This document shows positions 10,064 through 21,926 of a stretch of DNA of 64,000 bases, one piece after another. Each line of letters begins with the position of its first letter. Position 1 is the first letter of the stretch. The stretch comes from Emiliania huxleyi CCMP1516 (Eukaryota; Haptophyta; Isochrysidales; Noelaerhabdaceae), in the NCBI RefSeq assembly GCF_000372725.1, contig NW_005196900.1, positions 387,131 through 451,130 on the forward strand, written 5' to 3'. The translations under genes and the position numbers were made by a program. The notes under the pieces are model-generated. The model was given only the letters and a program-made list of their open reading frames with translations. It was not told the origin of the DNA and made no database searches.

Positions 10064-11621
10064 TCAGAAGGGCCCTTCAGCTTTCAGAAGGGCGGAGTTC
10101 CACCACTTGCGCACTTGGGTTGGGTGGCAGTCTCTCTTTTCGACCGAGTCTCTAACGTTTTGTTTTGCCTCTTGGGTGGTGGTAAGTGCTAAGTCCCTTC
10201 CCGGCGTTCCCTGACATGCTCGAACATGCTGTGCGCCCTCCGAGAGAGCGCCGTCCGCGCAGAGCAGCACGATCGGCTGGTCGAGGGGCCACTTCTCCGC
10301 CACGCGGGCGGCGAAGGTCGCGTCGGGCAGATAGTAGCCGTGCTCCCACGTGTAGGCGGCCAGGTTGGCGGAGCAGGCGAGGTGCCCATCGAGCCGCCAC
10401 TCTGCCGGCTGCCGCACGTCGACCAGCAGCGCCTGCGGGACGTGTCTCAGGCGCGTCACAGACGGGGGACGCGCCTGCTGCCGCGCGGGAGAGAGAGGGG
10501 CTGCGCACCGCGCCGCTCAGCACCAGCTCCGCCAACGCGCCGCTCGGCTCAACCTCGATTGCGCCTCCGCCTCCCTCGCTTCCCTCGCCCGCCGCGCCTC
10601 CCTCGCCTCCCTCCGCCTCGCCTCCCTCGCCTCCCTCGCCCCCCTCGCCTCCCTCGCCCCCCTCGCCTCCCTCACGCGGCAGAGGAGCAAGGTCGAGGAG
10701 CGCGGAGGTTAGCGCCTCCGCCGCCTCCTCCTCCGCCGCCTCCTCCTCCTCCTCCGCCGCCTCCGCCGCCTCCGCCACCTGCGCCACCTCCTCCTCCCCT
10801 GCACCCTCCCCGTCCGCGGCGCGTGCCACCACCGCGCCGGTGGTCGGGTCGACCGCTCTCCCCTCCAGGTCGCGAGGCAGCGCAGGGTTGAGCCAGTACG
10901 CGCCGGGCGTGCTCAAGTCGGTGAGCCTAACACGCCAGCAGGCGAGCCTGTTGCCTCACCTGCCCTCTCCACACCACTCTCGCCGAAGCACAGCGCCGCG
11001 CCGCAGCGCGAGAGGCCCTTCGCCGATGCCGCCGTCCAGGCACGCGTCCGCGACGCCGTCGATCTCCTCGTCCAGCCAGCCCTCCTATGCACGCGTAGGC
11101 GTGTGGGCAGCGTCTCTCCCGCGCCACAGCGTCGGCCTCTCGTCCAGCCAGCCCTCCTCCTCCGGCGGCACACCGACCGCCCGCATCCCGGCACCTAGCG
11201 CCGCCGCCGTCGCGCCCAGCGAAGTGACCAGGACGACGCAGCGCGCCGCCACCGGCTCGCGACCCCACGCGGCGCCGGTCGCACCGGCAAAGCCCGCGGG
11301 CGCCGCGATGTGCATCGACTCGCGCAAGGATGTGAGCTCCGCCACGGTCGGCTCGGCGGCACGAGTCGGCCATGTGACGGCGCCTGGCAAGGGCTCGTGC
11401 TCTGGGCTGCCGGGCGGCTCGAGAAGCGCGACCAGCGCGCCGTCGTCGCTAGCCTCGGCAAGCAGCCGCGAGACGCCGCACCGGAGTCGTGAGGTAGGCT
11501 GGTCGACGGCGCTCGAAGTGGTGAAGATGAGGGCCTCGCAGCGGTCGATATTTCGCAGCATTTTCGCCGGAGCGGATCGACGTGACGCTGGAGCGGGCCG
11601 AGCGGCGCAGAGGAGCAGCAT
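10064..11621 (-). CDS. HAD-like / rhodanese fusion protein (4 exons)
   Basis: Exons 11621-11172, 11084-10960, 10926-10473 and 10432-10064 keep frame throughout (465 residues). The N-terminus (MLLLCAARPAPASRR) resembles a signal or transit peptide. The middle resembles a haloacid-dehalogenase hydrolase: CEALIF strand, then RCVVLVTSLGATAAALGAGM, the usual motif before the C-terminal strand. The aspartates of HAD motif I expected after ALIF are not visible, so this part may be catalytically dead, or an exon may be mis-modelled. After an Ala/Glu/Gly low-complexity linker comes a rhodanese domain (ALLVDVRQPAEW, then PIVLLCADGALS); the active-site loop has Cys in LLCADG. The intron at 11085-11171 contains a 20-bp exact copy of exon sequence; the next intron (10927-10959) is only 33 bp. 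A chloroplast sulfur or redox role is only a guess. Confidence 0.6.
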
Positions 11622-11937
11622 GGAAGACGAGCTTGCGAGCTGCGCGAGACTGCTCTGCGCAATGCAAGCAGGCGCAGAAGGAGCTCGCCGTGACACGATG
11701 CCGGGCGGTGGTGGTGCTCTGGCGGCTGTGCACAGTGGGCAAGGTCAGGCTGCAGCAGGGCAGCACGATGGTAGTGCCCAGTCGGCGAAAAATGTTGACT
11801 GTATGAGAGGAAGAGGCTGCCGTGCGAGCCGGCAGCTGGCTGGCTAGTCGTGCGTGGACTGCCTTCGAGCACTTGGAGTGCAGTCAGTCATCAGCCTCAC
11901 ATCCAGGGCCGGGGAGCTACCGCCGCCGGCGTCTTCT

Positions 11938-12000
11938 TCTCGAGGTTCTCGAGGTGGATATCCTTTGGCCGCGTTGGGTAGCGAGGATTGGTGTGACGCG
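11938..12000 (+). repeat. 63-bp dispersed repeat, copy 1 (LEVLEVDILWPRWVA frame open)
   Basis: TCTCGAGGTTCTCGAGGTGG, then ATATCCTTTGGCCGCGTTGG and GTAGCGAGGATTGGTGTGAC. It is almost identical to 31413-31459 (plus) and 59564-59630 (minus). The frame LEVLEVDILWPRWVA stays open in all three. Confidence 0.9.
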
Positions 12001-12024
12001 ATCCACGCAGGCGTGTTTTCTGGC

Positions 12025-13099
12025 GGCCGACCGTCAGTGCGCGGAGTTGCCCCTTCTCCGACTGCCCCGGCAATTCCCGAGGTCGTCGGGTGTGACCCCT
12101 GCGTCCCCCGAGACCTAGCGCGGGTGGGTTGGAGGGGGCTCGCTGCAGGGAAGGGCGGTGTAAGAAGCCGATCCCCGTAGTCCGCCCCGCTCCTCCCCAT
12201 CGGGCCGCATGAGCGGCCACGCCTCGCAGATTCGTTTTCGCTCCTGGGTCAGGCGCGCGGGGCATCCCCCGGGTCGCTCGACCAGCGATCCGAAGAGTGG
12301 CCGCTATGCGAAGGAAAGAGCGGGGCCTCGACGCCTCAGTCCGGCCCTCCGAGGGGGGAAGGGAATTGCGGGGTCCCCACGGGCGCCTCTCTTCGGCCCT
12401 CCCGAGGGGGGGATGGGAGCAAGGGGGTGGGGGTGCGATCGGGGCGGTGGGGAGGGGTCTCAGATTTTGTGGGTCTAATACTTGGTTGCCTTTCGGGGAG
12501 GGGAGAGCCCACAGGAGAGTTGGGAGCCGCGGCACTAGACCGCGCCGCCAGCAAGGCGAGAGCAGCAGCCGACGACCAGCCGACATGGCAGTTGCAACGG
12601 CGCGAGAAAAACCGGCGTCTTCTTCGGCTTTTTCTCTGATATCTCGATAGTACCGTATCTAGATAGTACCGTTTCGTTTACCCACACTAAGCGAGTAATG
12701 GCGCGGTTCACGCCTCGCACAACAGAGAGAGAGAGATGCGCTCTGCATGGTGGGACATAAAAGAGAGCGAGTACTTGGGCGAGTAGGCTGTGCGGTCAAC
12801 GCTGCCGCGCGCGACTTTGCGCGCGAGGCGGCGCAGCTTGAGAACGGCGGTGGGCGAGAAGCCGCCGCCGAACGTCTCGTGGAGCAGCAGGTTGAAGTTG
12901 TTGCGCTTGGAGCATGCTCTTGACAAAGATCGCGTCGTGGTAGAAACCACGATGCGCCTTGACGTAGTTTGGTTGTCGCTTTGGTCCGTACCGAGCGGTG
13001 TAAGTCGCTCCTTATTCCTCCTCGGGGTCACTCCCGCGAAACTCGTGAACTAGCCGGGGCAGTCGGAGAAGGCGCAACTCCGTGCACTGACGGTCGGCC
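12025..13099. mobile_element. Putative non-autonomous element bounded by about 77-bp inverted repeats
   Basis: 12025-12101 (GGCCGACCGTCAGTGCGCGG and onward) is the reverse complement, with scattered mismatches, of 13022-13099 (ending GTGCACTGACGGTCGGCC). Similarity stops sharply at GGTCGGCC on both outer edges. The interior holds a minus-strand reading frame at about 12780-12910 (FNLLLHETFGGGFSPTAVLK then LRRLARKV) that I cannot assign. No transposase or clear target-site duplication is visible, so this could also be two fortuitous copies of a dispersed repeat. Consistent with a MITE or decayed DNA transposon. Confidence 0.45.
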
Positions 13100-13187
13100 C
13101 TCGACATTGCGTCTCATTTTTCGTCCTCGCAGCCGATTGGAAGAGGCGCCGTCCGCACGCACCGAGCGCCACTCAGCAGTGGTGTTC

Positions 13188-15642
13188 ATGTCTTCCCGGC
13201 TCGCGTTGTGTATCATCTGGCTGCTTGTCGTGTACGCTCAATCCGCTTACGCGGGCCACGCCCGTCACCCGCACGAACGCAGTCGCAACTCCACTGCGTT
13301 TGGGCGACACCAGCGCACGGACACTTTGGCGACGCAAGCGCAGCGCATAATGCCCGAGCTTCGTCCAGTCGGACCATGCCTATTGCCCGGCCTCGGGCGG
13401 CTCTGCGGCGTCACGAGGGCACGGCTCGTCGTCATGATGGCCGCCGCTGGCCGAATGAACCGAACGGTGCCCGCCGCTCCTTTTGCTGCCATTGCTGGCG
13501 TTGCCGCTTTGCTCGCCTACGTGCGTGCGCGTCTCCGCCGCGGCCACCGGCGTGAGGATGCGCGGCTGGAGGACGGGGCGGGGCGGAACAGCTTCGATAA
13601 CAGCTTGCCTTCTCGGCTCGAGATCCTCGCGCACTACTGGAGCTGCCCTCGGCTCACTCTGCGCGCGCCCGTCGGCGCTCTCAAGGGCTGGGTGCTGGCG
13701 ACACTTTGGCTCGAGCTCGCACTCTTCACGGCCCCCGAGCTGTGCGTCCTCGCCGTTCCCGAGGTCGTTGAGCTGTACTCCGGCGTGCTCCCGTACCGCC
13801 AGGACAAGCCCGACCTGCCGCATCTGGTCGAGTGGCTGCTGCCCGGCATGGCCTCTGCGAGTGTGCACGGCTCAACGTCGATGGGCGACTGGATGGGCGG
13901 CCCTCCGTCGCCGCTGGTAGCGTCGCGCGTGACGTGGCTGAGGTGCGTGCGCCAGGCCCTCCTGGTGGGCTGGATCCTCTTCTTGCTCATCCCTCTCTCG
14001 GACTGGCCGCGGGCAGCGACGGCCGCCTTTGCAACTGGCGCCGCCGCCTATTTCCTACTCGGCACGATCGGGCTCCTTTACGACCCTTGCCACAACATCC
14101 AGGCGGACGCACCCAATATCCGCGACCGGGGGCACTGCGCACTCTCCGTGTGTGCGAGGGAGTCACGCTCTTGATCACCCACCCACACCCACACGCACAC
14201 ACACACTCCCTGCCACACCGCTCACCCACGCGCACTGGGCCTTGCACTTTCATGCCGTGTGCGGCTCCTGTCGTCCAGACGTGGAGACGCGAGCACCGCG
14301 CCTCCCCCTTGCCCCACCACCTTGTGTGTGTGGAGAAGCTTACCTTGCCTTACCTTACCTTCTTGATCTCGATCACAGGCCTCCCTCCTCTTTGTCGTTG
14401 TCGCCGCATTCGCCGTGCCCGACTTGGCCTCCAACCCTCGCAGCGCGGCGTGGCTCCGCCACACAAGTCTTGTGGCGGTCTTGGTCCCGGTCTACCTCTT
14501 CTCGGGCATCTCCAAGGTGCGATACAGCGGTGTGTTGCACCAGATTACAGGCCCGCCTCTCTGCTCGCCCTCCTCCACCCCGCGGGTCCTGGCCGCTTTT
14601 GCCGCCGCACCGCTTCTCCTCGACCTCTCCTCTATAGGCGATTGGCTGTTGGCGGTGCGTGGAGACAAGTACGGGCTCGGCGACGAGAAGGTTGTCCGCG
14701 CACCGTTGGCCGAGGTCTCGCTCTACATCGCGCGCAGCCCGTGGCTCTGTATGCTCTTCTCCTGGGGAAACCTCCTCGTCGAGCTCGCGCTGCCGGTCGC
14801 GCTGCTCTACCTCCTCGCGAGGCGCGAACGCGGCTGGCGGCTCCGAGTCGTCCTCCCTCTCTTCGTGTTCGGCGCCTTCGGTTTCCACGCGAGCATCCTC
14901 CTCCTGATGGGGCCCAACTTCCTCCGCATGTTTCCGCTGCTCGTCCTGGCACACTAACACACAAACCATTAGCCTTCCCTCTATAAGCAGGTGCCTCATT
15001 CTTAGTGGGTACCTAATAATCAGCTTGTTATTAGCTGGTTTCGTGTTGTTAGCTCGATGACAGCTAATAAACGGCTGGTAAGCAGCTAATCACCAGCTAA
15101 CAAGCAGGCTCACAATTGGTGCGGTGGCTGATAACGCGCCCGGGCGTTATATTAGGTAGTTGACCCGGTTGGCATGCTCGGCGCGTCGAGTACCCAACCA
15201 GTCGACCGCCAGGGAGGTGGAGCTATTTGGCGCTCCCGCCCATCAGCTCTCGACCTCTGCCGCGCGCCGCTCCCGCTCGTGCTTCTCTGCGGCTGGTGGG
15301 CCGTGCAGATCCGTGCCGACCTCCTCGGGTTGGTCCGCTACGGCTTCTTCCCGCACGACGCAGTTCCGCAGTGGTCACGGCCGATCACGCAGGCCCCAGC
15401 GCCCCACCTCTCCCGGGCGTGCCCTAGCAAGGCACTGCCCGGCAGATCTCATCCCCCCCCCCCCTCTCTCGCAGGCGCACTATGTCGTGCGGGCAAACCC
15501 CTACTGGCCCTTTCCGGAGCTCTCGATGTTTGCGATACCGAAGTCCCCGAATTTCGTCGTCTCATTTGCGCTACTGTCGGCAGTCGGCGGCACATATGTC
15601 GTGATCGCTACGCGTGCGGCTGTGAGGCTCGTCGCAGGATGA
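13188..15642 (+). CDS. HTTM-domain (VKGC-like) polytopic membrane protein (4 exons)
   Basis: Phase-perfect exons: 13188-14147, 14379-14948, 15156-15392, 15475-15642 (644 residues). The start at 13188 opens a signal peptide (MSSRLALCIIWLLVVYAQSAYA). Many hydrophobic helices follow, and the segment VPVYLFSGISKVRYSG with GFHASILLLMGPNFLRMFPL is typical of HTTM proteins, relatives of vitamin K-dependent gamma-carboxylase. The C-terminal part (WWAVQIRADLLGLVRYGFF, then VVRANPYWPFPELSMF) lies in the last two exons. Introns: 14148-14378 (GT-AG), 14949-15155 (GC-AG, with an AGCTAAT hairpin-rich interior), 15393-15474 (GC-AG). Substrate unknown; the family link is by recognition, not alignment. A tiny extra intron near 14528 cannot be excluded. 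Confidence 0.7.
15007..15112. repeat. Hairpin-rich AGCTAAT repeat cluster in an intron
   Basis: Alternating TTAGCTGG and CCAGCTAA/CAGCTAAT units, including CAGCTTGTTATTAGCTGGT opposed by CACCAGCTAACAAGCAGG. They can fold into nested hairpins in the middle of the intron at 14949-15155. AT-richer than its surroundings. Confidence 0.7.
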
Positions 15643-16261
15643 GGGTGTGTGTGTGGGGGGGTGCGTGATCCACATGTCTCTAGTGCAGGAGGCTGCGTGG
15701 GAGGGCGACGCGTAGGCCTCCTTGTTCGCCCGGCACACCAACCGCGGGCCACTTATCGCCGGCGAGTGCTACCTGACCAAGCCAGGCGGTAGCAGCTGCT
15801 CGAGCGCAGCGATCTGCTACGCCAAGCGCTATCGGGCCGTAGCCCGCAAACTCTGCCACGAACAGAGGGCGGGGGGTGAACGGGGGTAAATGGCTGTGAC
15901 GGCTACGTACGTAAAGGCTGGGGAAGGACCCTGAGTTGCACAGGGGTTGTGCGCCAGGCCCTCCTGCTCGGCTCCAGCGAGTAGACAAGTGTTGTCATCA
16001 ACAGAATAGAAGGATCTGACCTCAGGGCCGATGTGGCCAAGCGCTGGTAGCGTGGTTTTACCTCACACCCATGGTCTCACAGTGTGCCGGCAGTCGCCGG
16101 AGCAGGTGTCGGAGTCGCTCACACAAGCGCATACGGCACGTATGATTTAAATTGTAAAAGCCCGTGTATAACTGCATGCGCTACACCCTACACCAAACTT
16201 AATAGGGCTACCATGTAAGGGAAATCGCGCAATCGTCCGGAGAGAGGGCTCGCGTGGCAAA
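15643..16261. other. Convergent intergenic region
   Basis: Lies between the HTTM gene and the Roco gene, which converge. No gene seen. Contains copy 2 of the 185-bp dispersed repeat (15941-16128). Confidence 0.5.
15941..16128 (+). repeat. Dispersed about 185-bp repeat, copy 2
   Basis: Same orientation as 3622-3805 and colinear with it, with small indels (for example an extra GGAGCAGGTGTCGG near the end). Confidence 0.85.
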
Positions 16262-17656
16262 TCAGAGGTCGTCGCTGCTGCTGCCCTCCGACGAGGCGCC
16301 CCCCTCGCGGTCGCTGGCGAGGTCGGCAAGCGTCGAAAGCCTGGCACTGGCGCGCATCATGGCCGAGTAGCCAAGCGCTTGCCCGGCGCCAGTCCGGTAC
16401 AGCCCGGTCGTCGCGTTGTCCTCCCAGGCGGACACTTTGCGCTGCCGGAGTTCTTCTCCGCACTGCAGCACAGGCGCTAGCTCAGCGGCGGACACGATCG
16501 CTGGCTTTGGCGCCTCCCCAGGTGACGTGCGGACGCGGTACGCGCGGACGCGGCAATGGTACTCGATGCCGGCCACCGCAGGGCACCGGAATGGAGGGAC
16601 ATCCACTTCCTCTGGCGCTCCCGCCGTCTGCGTCCACCAGGCGACGGGGGCGAACTGCAGCGCCTTGTTGAAGTGCTTACACTTTTGCCTCCTCTCGGCC
16701 TTCCCGGCCGGTTGCGGCGGCGCTTGCGTGAGCGCCCCCAGGAACTTGCCAGTCATTACCACAGTCGAGCTGCCATTATCATAGCGCGCCTCCACACACC
16801 CCTCGTGACTGAGGTCTACATCGATTCTCGTCGAAGGTTCTGGAGCAAAGCTCGGCGCAGTCGCGGTGCCGAAGAAAGACCACGGCCCAATCTTGAAGTG
16901 GGCGCTCTCGTAGCCGCCCGTGAGCGGATAGCCGCCCGTCGCGTCCTCCATCCACAGTCCATCGCCCGGCGGAAGGCAGCCGAACCCCGCGGTCGGGCAG
17001 AAGAACTGCTTCGTCGGGTTGACGCTCGGATCGCCCGACCAGTTGTGCAGGTACGCCTGGTAGTGCGCCGCAGCACCGCCGCCCTTGAACTCGTCGATCC
17101 ACTCCTTCCAGATGGACTGGTCGCTGTGGCCATGTTTGTTGGCCACGTCGGGCATCCCCGCGGGAGGCGGGTAGTCGGTCAGGCCGGCCATCATGTCGTC
17201 GATGGTCGCCCGGTGAACCCGCCAGCACCGCCGGAAGTTGACGTGCGTCGGCTCTCCGGGCTTGAGCACGTCGGTCTCGACCGCGTAGTGTACGTGCAGC
17301 AGGGCGTAGTCGACCGCTGACAAGCCGTGCGGCCAGCTCTCGTAGTAGTAGGCTCGAGAGGGGCCGGCCTTGCAGTCAAAGGCGTAGCTCGCGATGCAGC
17401 GGAACTCGCCTTGCGCAATCGGCTGGCCCGCAGCGGCGGTCGACAGCTGCATCGCCTTGCCGCCGGACTCGACGAACAACCGCCCGAAGAAGTGTGCGAC
17501 ATTCTGTCCGCGTTCGTCGGGCGTGCTAGCGGGTCCGGGCTGCTGGCTGTAGGCGCCCTCATAGTTGTGGTAGCCCCGAGTGGCCTCGCCGCCGCCCACG
17601 CCACTGCCAGCAGCCTCGACGATGCCGCCGCTGAAGATACCGCCACTGCCGCCACT

Positions 17657-17702
<46 letters not shown>

Positions 17703-20700
17703 GCTCCACCGCCGCTTCCGCCGAGGAGCATTCGAGGTACACCAGCGCCGACCCTGTCCCCATCGTGCGGAGAAGGGCGTCTCAGCTCGTAAATTGGCGC
17801 ATCGACGAGTGGCGGGGGGCCAATCTGAGGCGACGGCCGAGGCACGTTAAGGATCGCGCACTTGGCCTGCTCAAACGCGAGCTCGTAGCGCCCTGAATGG
17901 CAGTATGAGCGGAAGAAGGCAGCGGAGAATGCGCGCGCTGCTTCGTCGTTGACATCCGTCTCCCAGCAGATGACGCACTCTATCCCCTGCTGCTGCAGCC
18001 TCTGGCCGAGTTCCAACGTGTTGCAGCCGTTGAGAAAAATGAGCTGCGGCGGGTTGGGCAGCTGGGTAAAGAAGGTGACCAACGCGTCATTGTCGACCCT
18101 CTGGAAGCGGCCATCCTCGGTAGTGAAGCCGAGAGTGGGCCCGGATCCATCCTCCAGCCCGTGACCGATGAACAGGAAGCAGCGCGGCGTGCGGCTGAGG
18201 AGCTCGTCCTGCAGCTGCTGCGATGTGCCGCCCTGCTGTATGTGCACCGGTCGAGAGCTCACGAGAGCGGCAACCTCCTGCACCGAGCGCGCCTCGTCGT
18301 GAGCGTGCTGCAGTGTCTTCGCGGCCGGGCTGCTGACGAAAATGAGCAGGTCTCGCTCGAACCGGAGGTCAAGGGGCGGGCCTTGCTCCCAGTTGGGGAA
18401 CACAAACGAGAACGGCTCGTGAGCAGGCGGCAGAGTTGGCTCGATGCCGAAGACGAGGGCCTCCACCTCGCAGTCGCCGCGGCGGGCGTTGACGAAGCCG
18501 CGCATCTCCCGAGTTGCCAGGGCCCCTCGCCACGGGCCGAAGCTGGTCGTGCACTCGAGGAGCTGCATCGTCACTTCGGCGCCTCGAGGCACGCATAGGT
18601 GATGGTCGCCACCAAGCGTGAAACGTTCGTACGTGAGGTCGCGCGAGCGGCCGGTCGGGTCCGGCTCGAGTGCAAACTTGATGCGTCGCCGCCGGAAGGG
18701 TGGCTCGACGTGATCGGAGACGAAGACGTACGCGCGCACAAGCTCCCCTTCGCGTGCGCCCTGCTCCTGCCCGATGAGCCCAGCCTCCGCGCCGCCTCCG
18801 CTCGATGGCGCCTTGACAGCTGGCGCGAAGCCCGAACCAGCGAAGCTATCGAGCGTGGAGAGGATCGCGGAGACAACACCTTCCGGCATCGGCGCACCGG
18901 GCATCCATTCCATGTACTTGATGCTGCCACCCCGCGGCCCGAGCTTGAGCTGTGTCGAGCTCACCTCAAAGCGGTCGCACATCTTGATCAAAAAAAGGGG
19001 CTTCGGCGTCTCTAAGATGTACTGAAGCTCCTGCTCGGTGCTGAAGGTACTTGGCGTCGGCGAGCCATAGGTCCTTGTGCCCATGACGATTGCGAGGCGG
19101 CAACCGACAAGCGCATCGCTGATGATCCTGTCGATGCGCGATCCGAAAGGATTGTTGCCGCTCACGAAGCACCTGACGCCGGGGCGCACCGCCTCGATCG
19201 CCGCCTTCATTTCAAGCGCCTGGTCCTTCGCCTCGCTCAGTCGCAGCGATACAAAGATGTCCGCAAAGGCCATCACGAGCCGCTCCGCGGAGGCGTCGCT
19301 CGCCACCGAGAAGGGCGCGGCCACTCCCGGTGGCGCCGGTGGCGAAGCCACGGCCGCCTGCGGCGCCGCCGCAACGGCCGCCATCGCGCAGCCCGCCGCC
19401 TCGGGCAGCACGCACCCTAGCACGAGCTCGGCGCACATGCGAGCAAACGGAGTGTCGCTCTTCACACCGCCGCCCTTGAGATCCCACCAGAGCGTCGTCT
19501 GGAAGAGGAGCATCTCGTCGAGTGTCTGCTTGATCGTGCGGCTCTCGGCTTTGTTCGAGAGCTCGAGGCCGACGTGCTGCGCACAGTCGCGGACCGCCGC
19601 GAGCGTGGCTGCGGAGACGGAGTCCTTCAGCCGCCCCTTCGAGCCGTCGGTGAAGAAGTCGGACATCGCGCCGTTGGGCTGCCGCTTGCCGATCAAGATG
19701 GGCTGGATCGCCTGCACGCGGCCCGCCTCCTTCAGCGCGAGCGCCAGCTGCCACTCAACGAGCAGATAGTCCACTTCGTCCACGCCATTGTCCGGGTCGA
19801 GGTGCTCCATCCCCTCGATCGCACCGTGCGAGATGAGCGGCACGACCACGCTCGATGCGGCGAGGCCCTCAGCAAAACTGAGGTCATACCGCTTGCCCAT
19901 CTGTAGCCGCTCGCGGTCGAGAAAGACTCGCAACTGTCGGCCGTCCTTGCCGATGGTGCGCGCGCTCAGGTCGTGGTAGAGCAACTGCGCGAGCGTCGAC
20001 TCGGACTCCTGCCGATAGCCGATGAAGGCGTCGTACGAGCTCACCGTCTCGGGCGGCACCCACGGCGCAAAGTCGGCGCGCGTCAGCTCGCGCTTCGTCC
20101 GCGAGTGGTGGATGGGCCAGCGCTCACGCAACTTGCGCTTTGCTTCCCGCAGCTCGAAGCACTCGCCCTCGATGTCGACGAGCAGCCGCACGCGCAGCTC
20201 GCTTATCCACTCGGCGCAGACATCGCTCGCAAGCTGGGCCACCTGCTCGGCGACGGCGGTAGGGTACGCGTCGCGGATGAGCACGACCACCTCGTGCGAC
20301 GCCTCGTCGCGGCGGAGTAGGAAAGGCTGTCCGCTAAAGACGAGTAGCGCCCAATCGCGCGTCAGCTTGTTGAGCGATTCCGCGCACCCGCCGCGCCGAT
20401 TGAGCACCATGGAGTACTGCTCGCACTTGACAAGCAGGCGCGCCCAGAGCGACTCCGGCAAGAACAGTATCTCGCCGTTGGCCGTGCCCCCCAGCTCGAG
20501 GTAGAGCCAGCATTTGTGCGCATCCGCGCAACCGTGCGCATCCGCGAAGCCCGAGGCCTCGGCGGCGTCGACGGCGGGCAGCACGGACGGCACGAGGTAG
20601 CGTGTCTTCTCGCCGGGGAGCGGGCATGCGAGCCCGAGCTTCTCGAGCAACTGCGTCAGGTGCGGGATCATAGCCTTGTGCTCGTGCCACAAGCGGTGCA

Positions 20701-21697
20701 GCAGCCGCTCGCTCACGATGCCCTCGCGCTTGAGCTGCTTCCAGTCGGCCGCGAGCTTTCGCGCCTCCTTATCGCTCTTCTGCGGGTGCAGCGCGTAGTC
20801 GCGCACGACCGCGCTGATACGGTCGACGACAAACTGCGGGTCGAGCGTCACCCACTCGCGTAAACCACCGTCGCTAAAGTAGAGCAGCATGCCGAGCTGG
20901 TGGAAGAGCTGGAGGGCCGCCTCAAGCTGCTCCTCGGAAAGCGACGGAGCAAGCTGCGCCACCTCCGATCTGCGAAGCACAGGCGCCGGGTTCGCCGAGT
21001 TGGTCGCCGCGGCCTGCAGCTGGTCGTGCAGATCGTACCACGCCAGAGGCACGGGTGTCTGCACAAACTCCTCCTCCTTGAGGATGGCGTCCACTTTCCC
21101 CTTCAGCCGCTGCAGGATCGGGTCGGCGGGGCGGCGCGAGTTGTCGACGGGGAAGAAGCAGAGGTCCTCCTCCTCGTCCTCACCGTTCCACTCGACATCG
21201 AGGCACCAGCCCTCGCCCATCCCGAGCAACATGCCCGAGCCGTTGGCAGCGTTGTCATCGCCGAAGGCTTCCTCGAGCCGCGCCGCGATGGCGCGGTGCT
21301 GCGCGGCGCTCGAAACGCTGTCGCCGTGCGTGCCGACGAGGAGAACCTTGGCACCGCGCGCGTGCGTGAAGAGCGAGCACAGCCAGAAGCGCAGGAAACG
21401 CACGCAGCCAACGACGTCGTACACCGGCCGGCTGCCCTTGCTCGGCTCGGACTCGTCAATGGGCTCGGTCGCGCCCGTGTCGACGAGGCGGCGCATGTCG
21501 AAGACGACAAGGTACACGGCGTTGCGCGTGAGGAAGAGGTGGTGCAGCGTGTAGAAGACGCGCTGCCCGCCAAGGTCATAGATGATCAGCCGGATCTCCT
21601 CCTCAACCCCGTCGCGCACGAACCTGCTCACCGCGTCCATGTCGAGCCGGCGCACCGCGTGCTCTTCTCGGTCCTCCTCCTCCCTCCTCCGTCCCTC

Positions 21698-21737
<40 letters not shown>

Positions 21738-21872
21738 GGCTGCGGCTGCTGCTGCTGCTGCTGCTGCTGCTGCGGCGGCTGCGGCGGCTGCTGCTGCGGC
21801 TGCTGCGGCGGCGGCGGCTGCTGCGGCTGCTGCGGCTGCTGCGCCGGCGGCTGCTGCTGCGGCGGCTGCGGC

Positions 21873-21926
<54 letters not shown>

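Larger units (their letters stand above)
11622..13187. other. Intergenic region containing an inverted-repeat element
   Basis: Holds the LEVLEVDILWPRWVA repeat (11938-12000) and a putative element bounded by inverted repeats (12025-13099). Outside these I see no gene. Confidence 0.5.
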
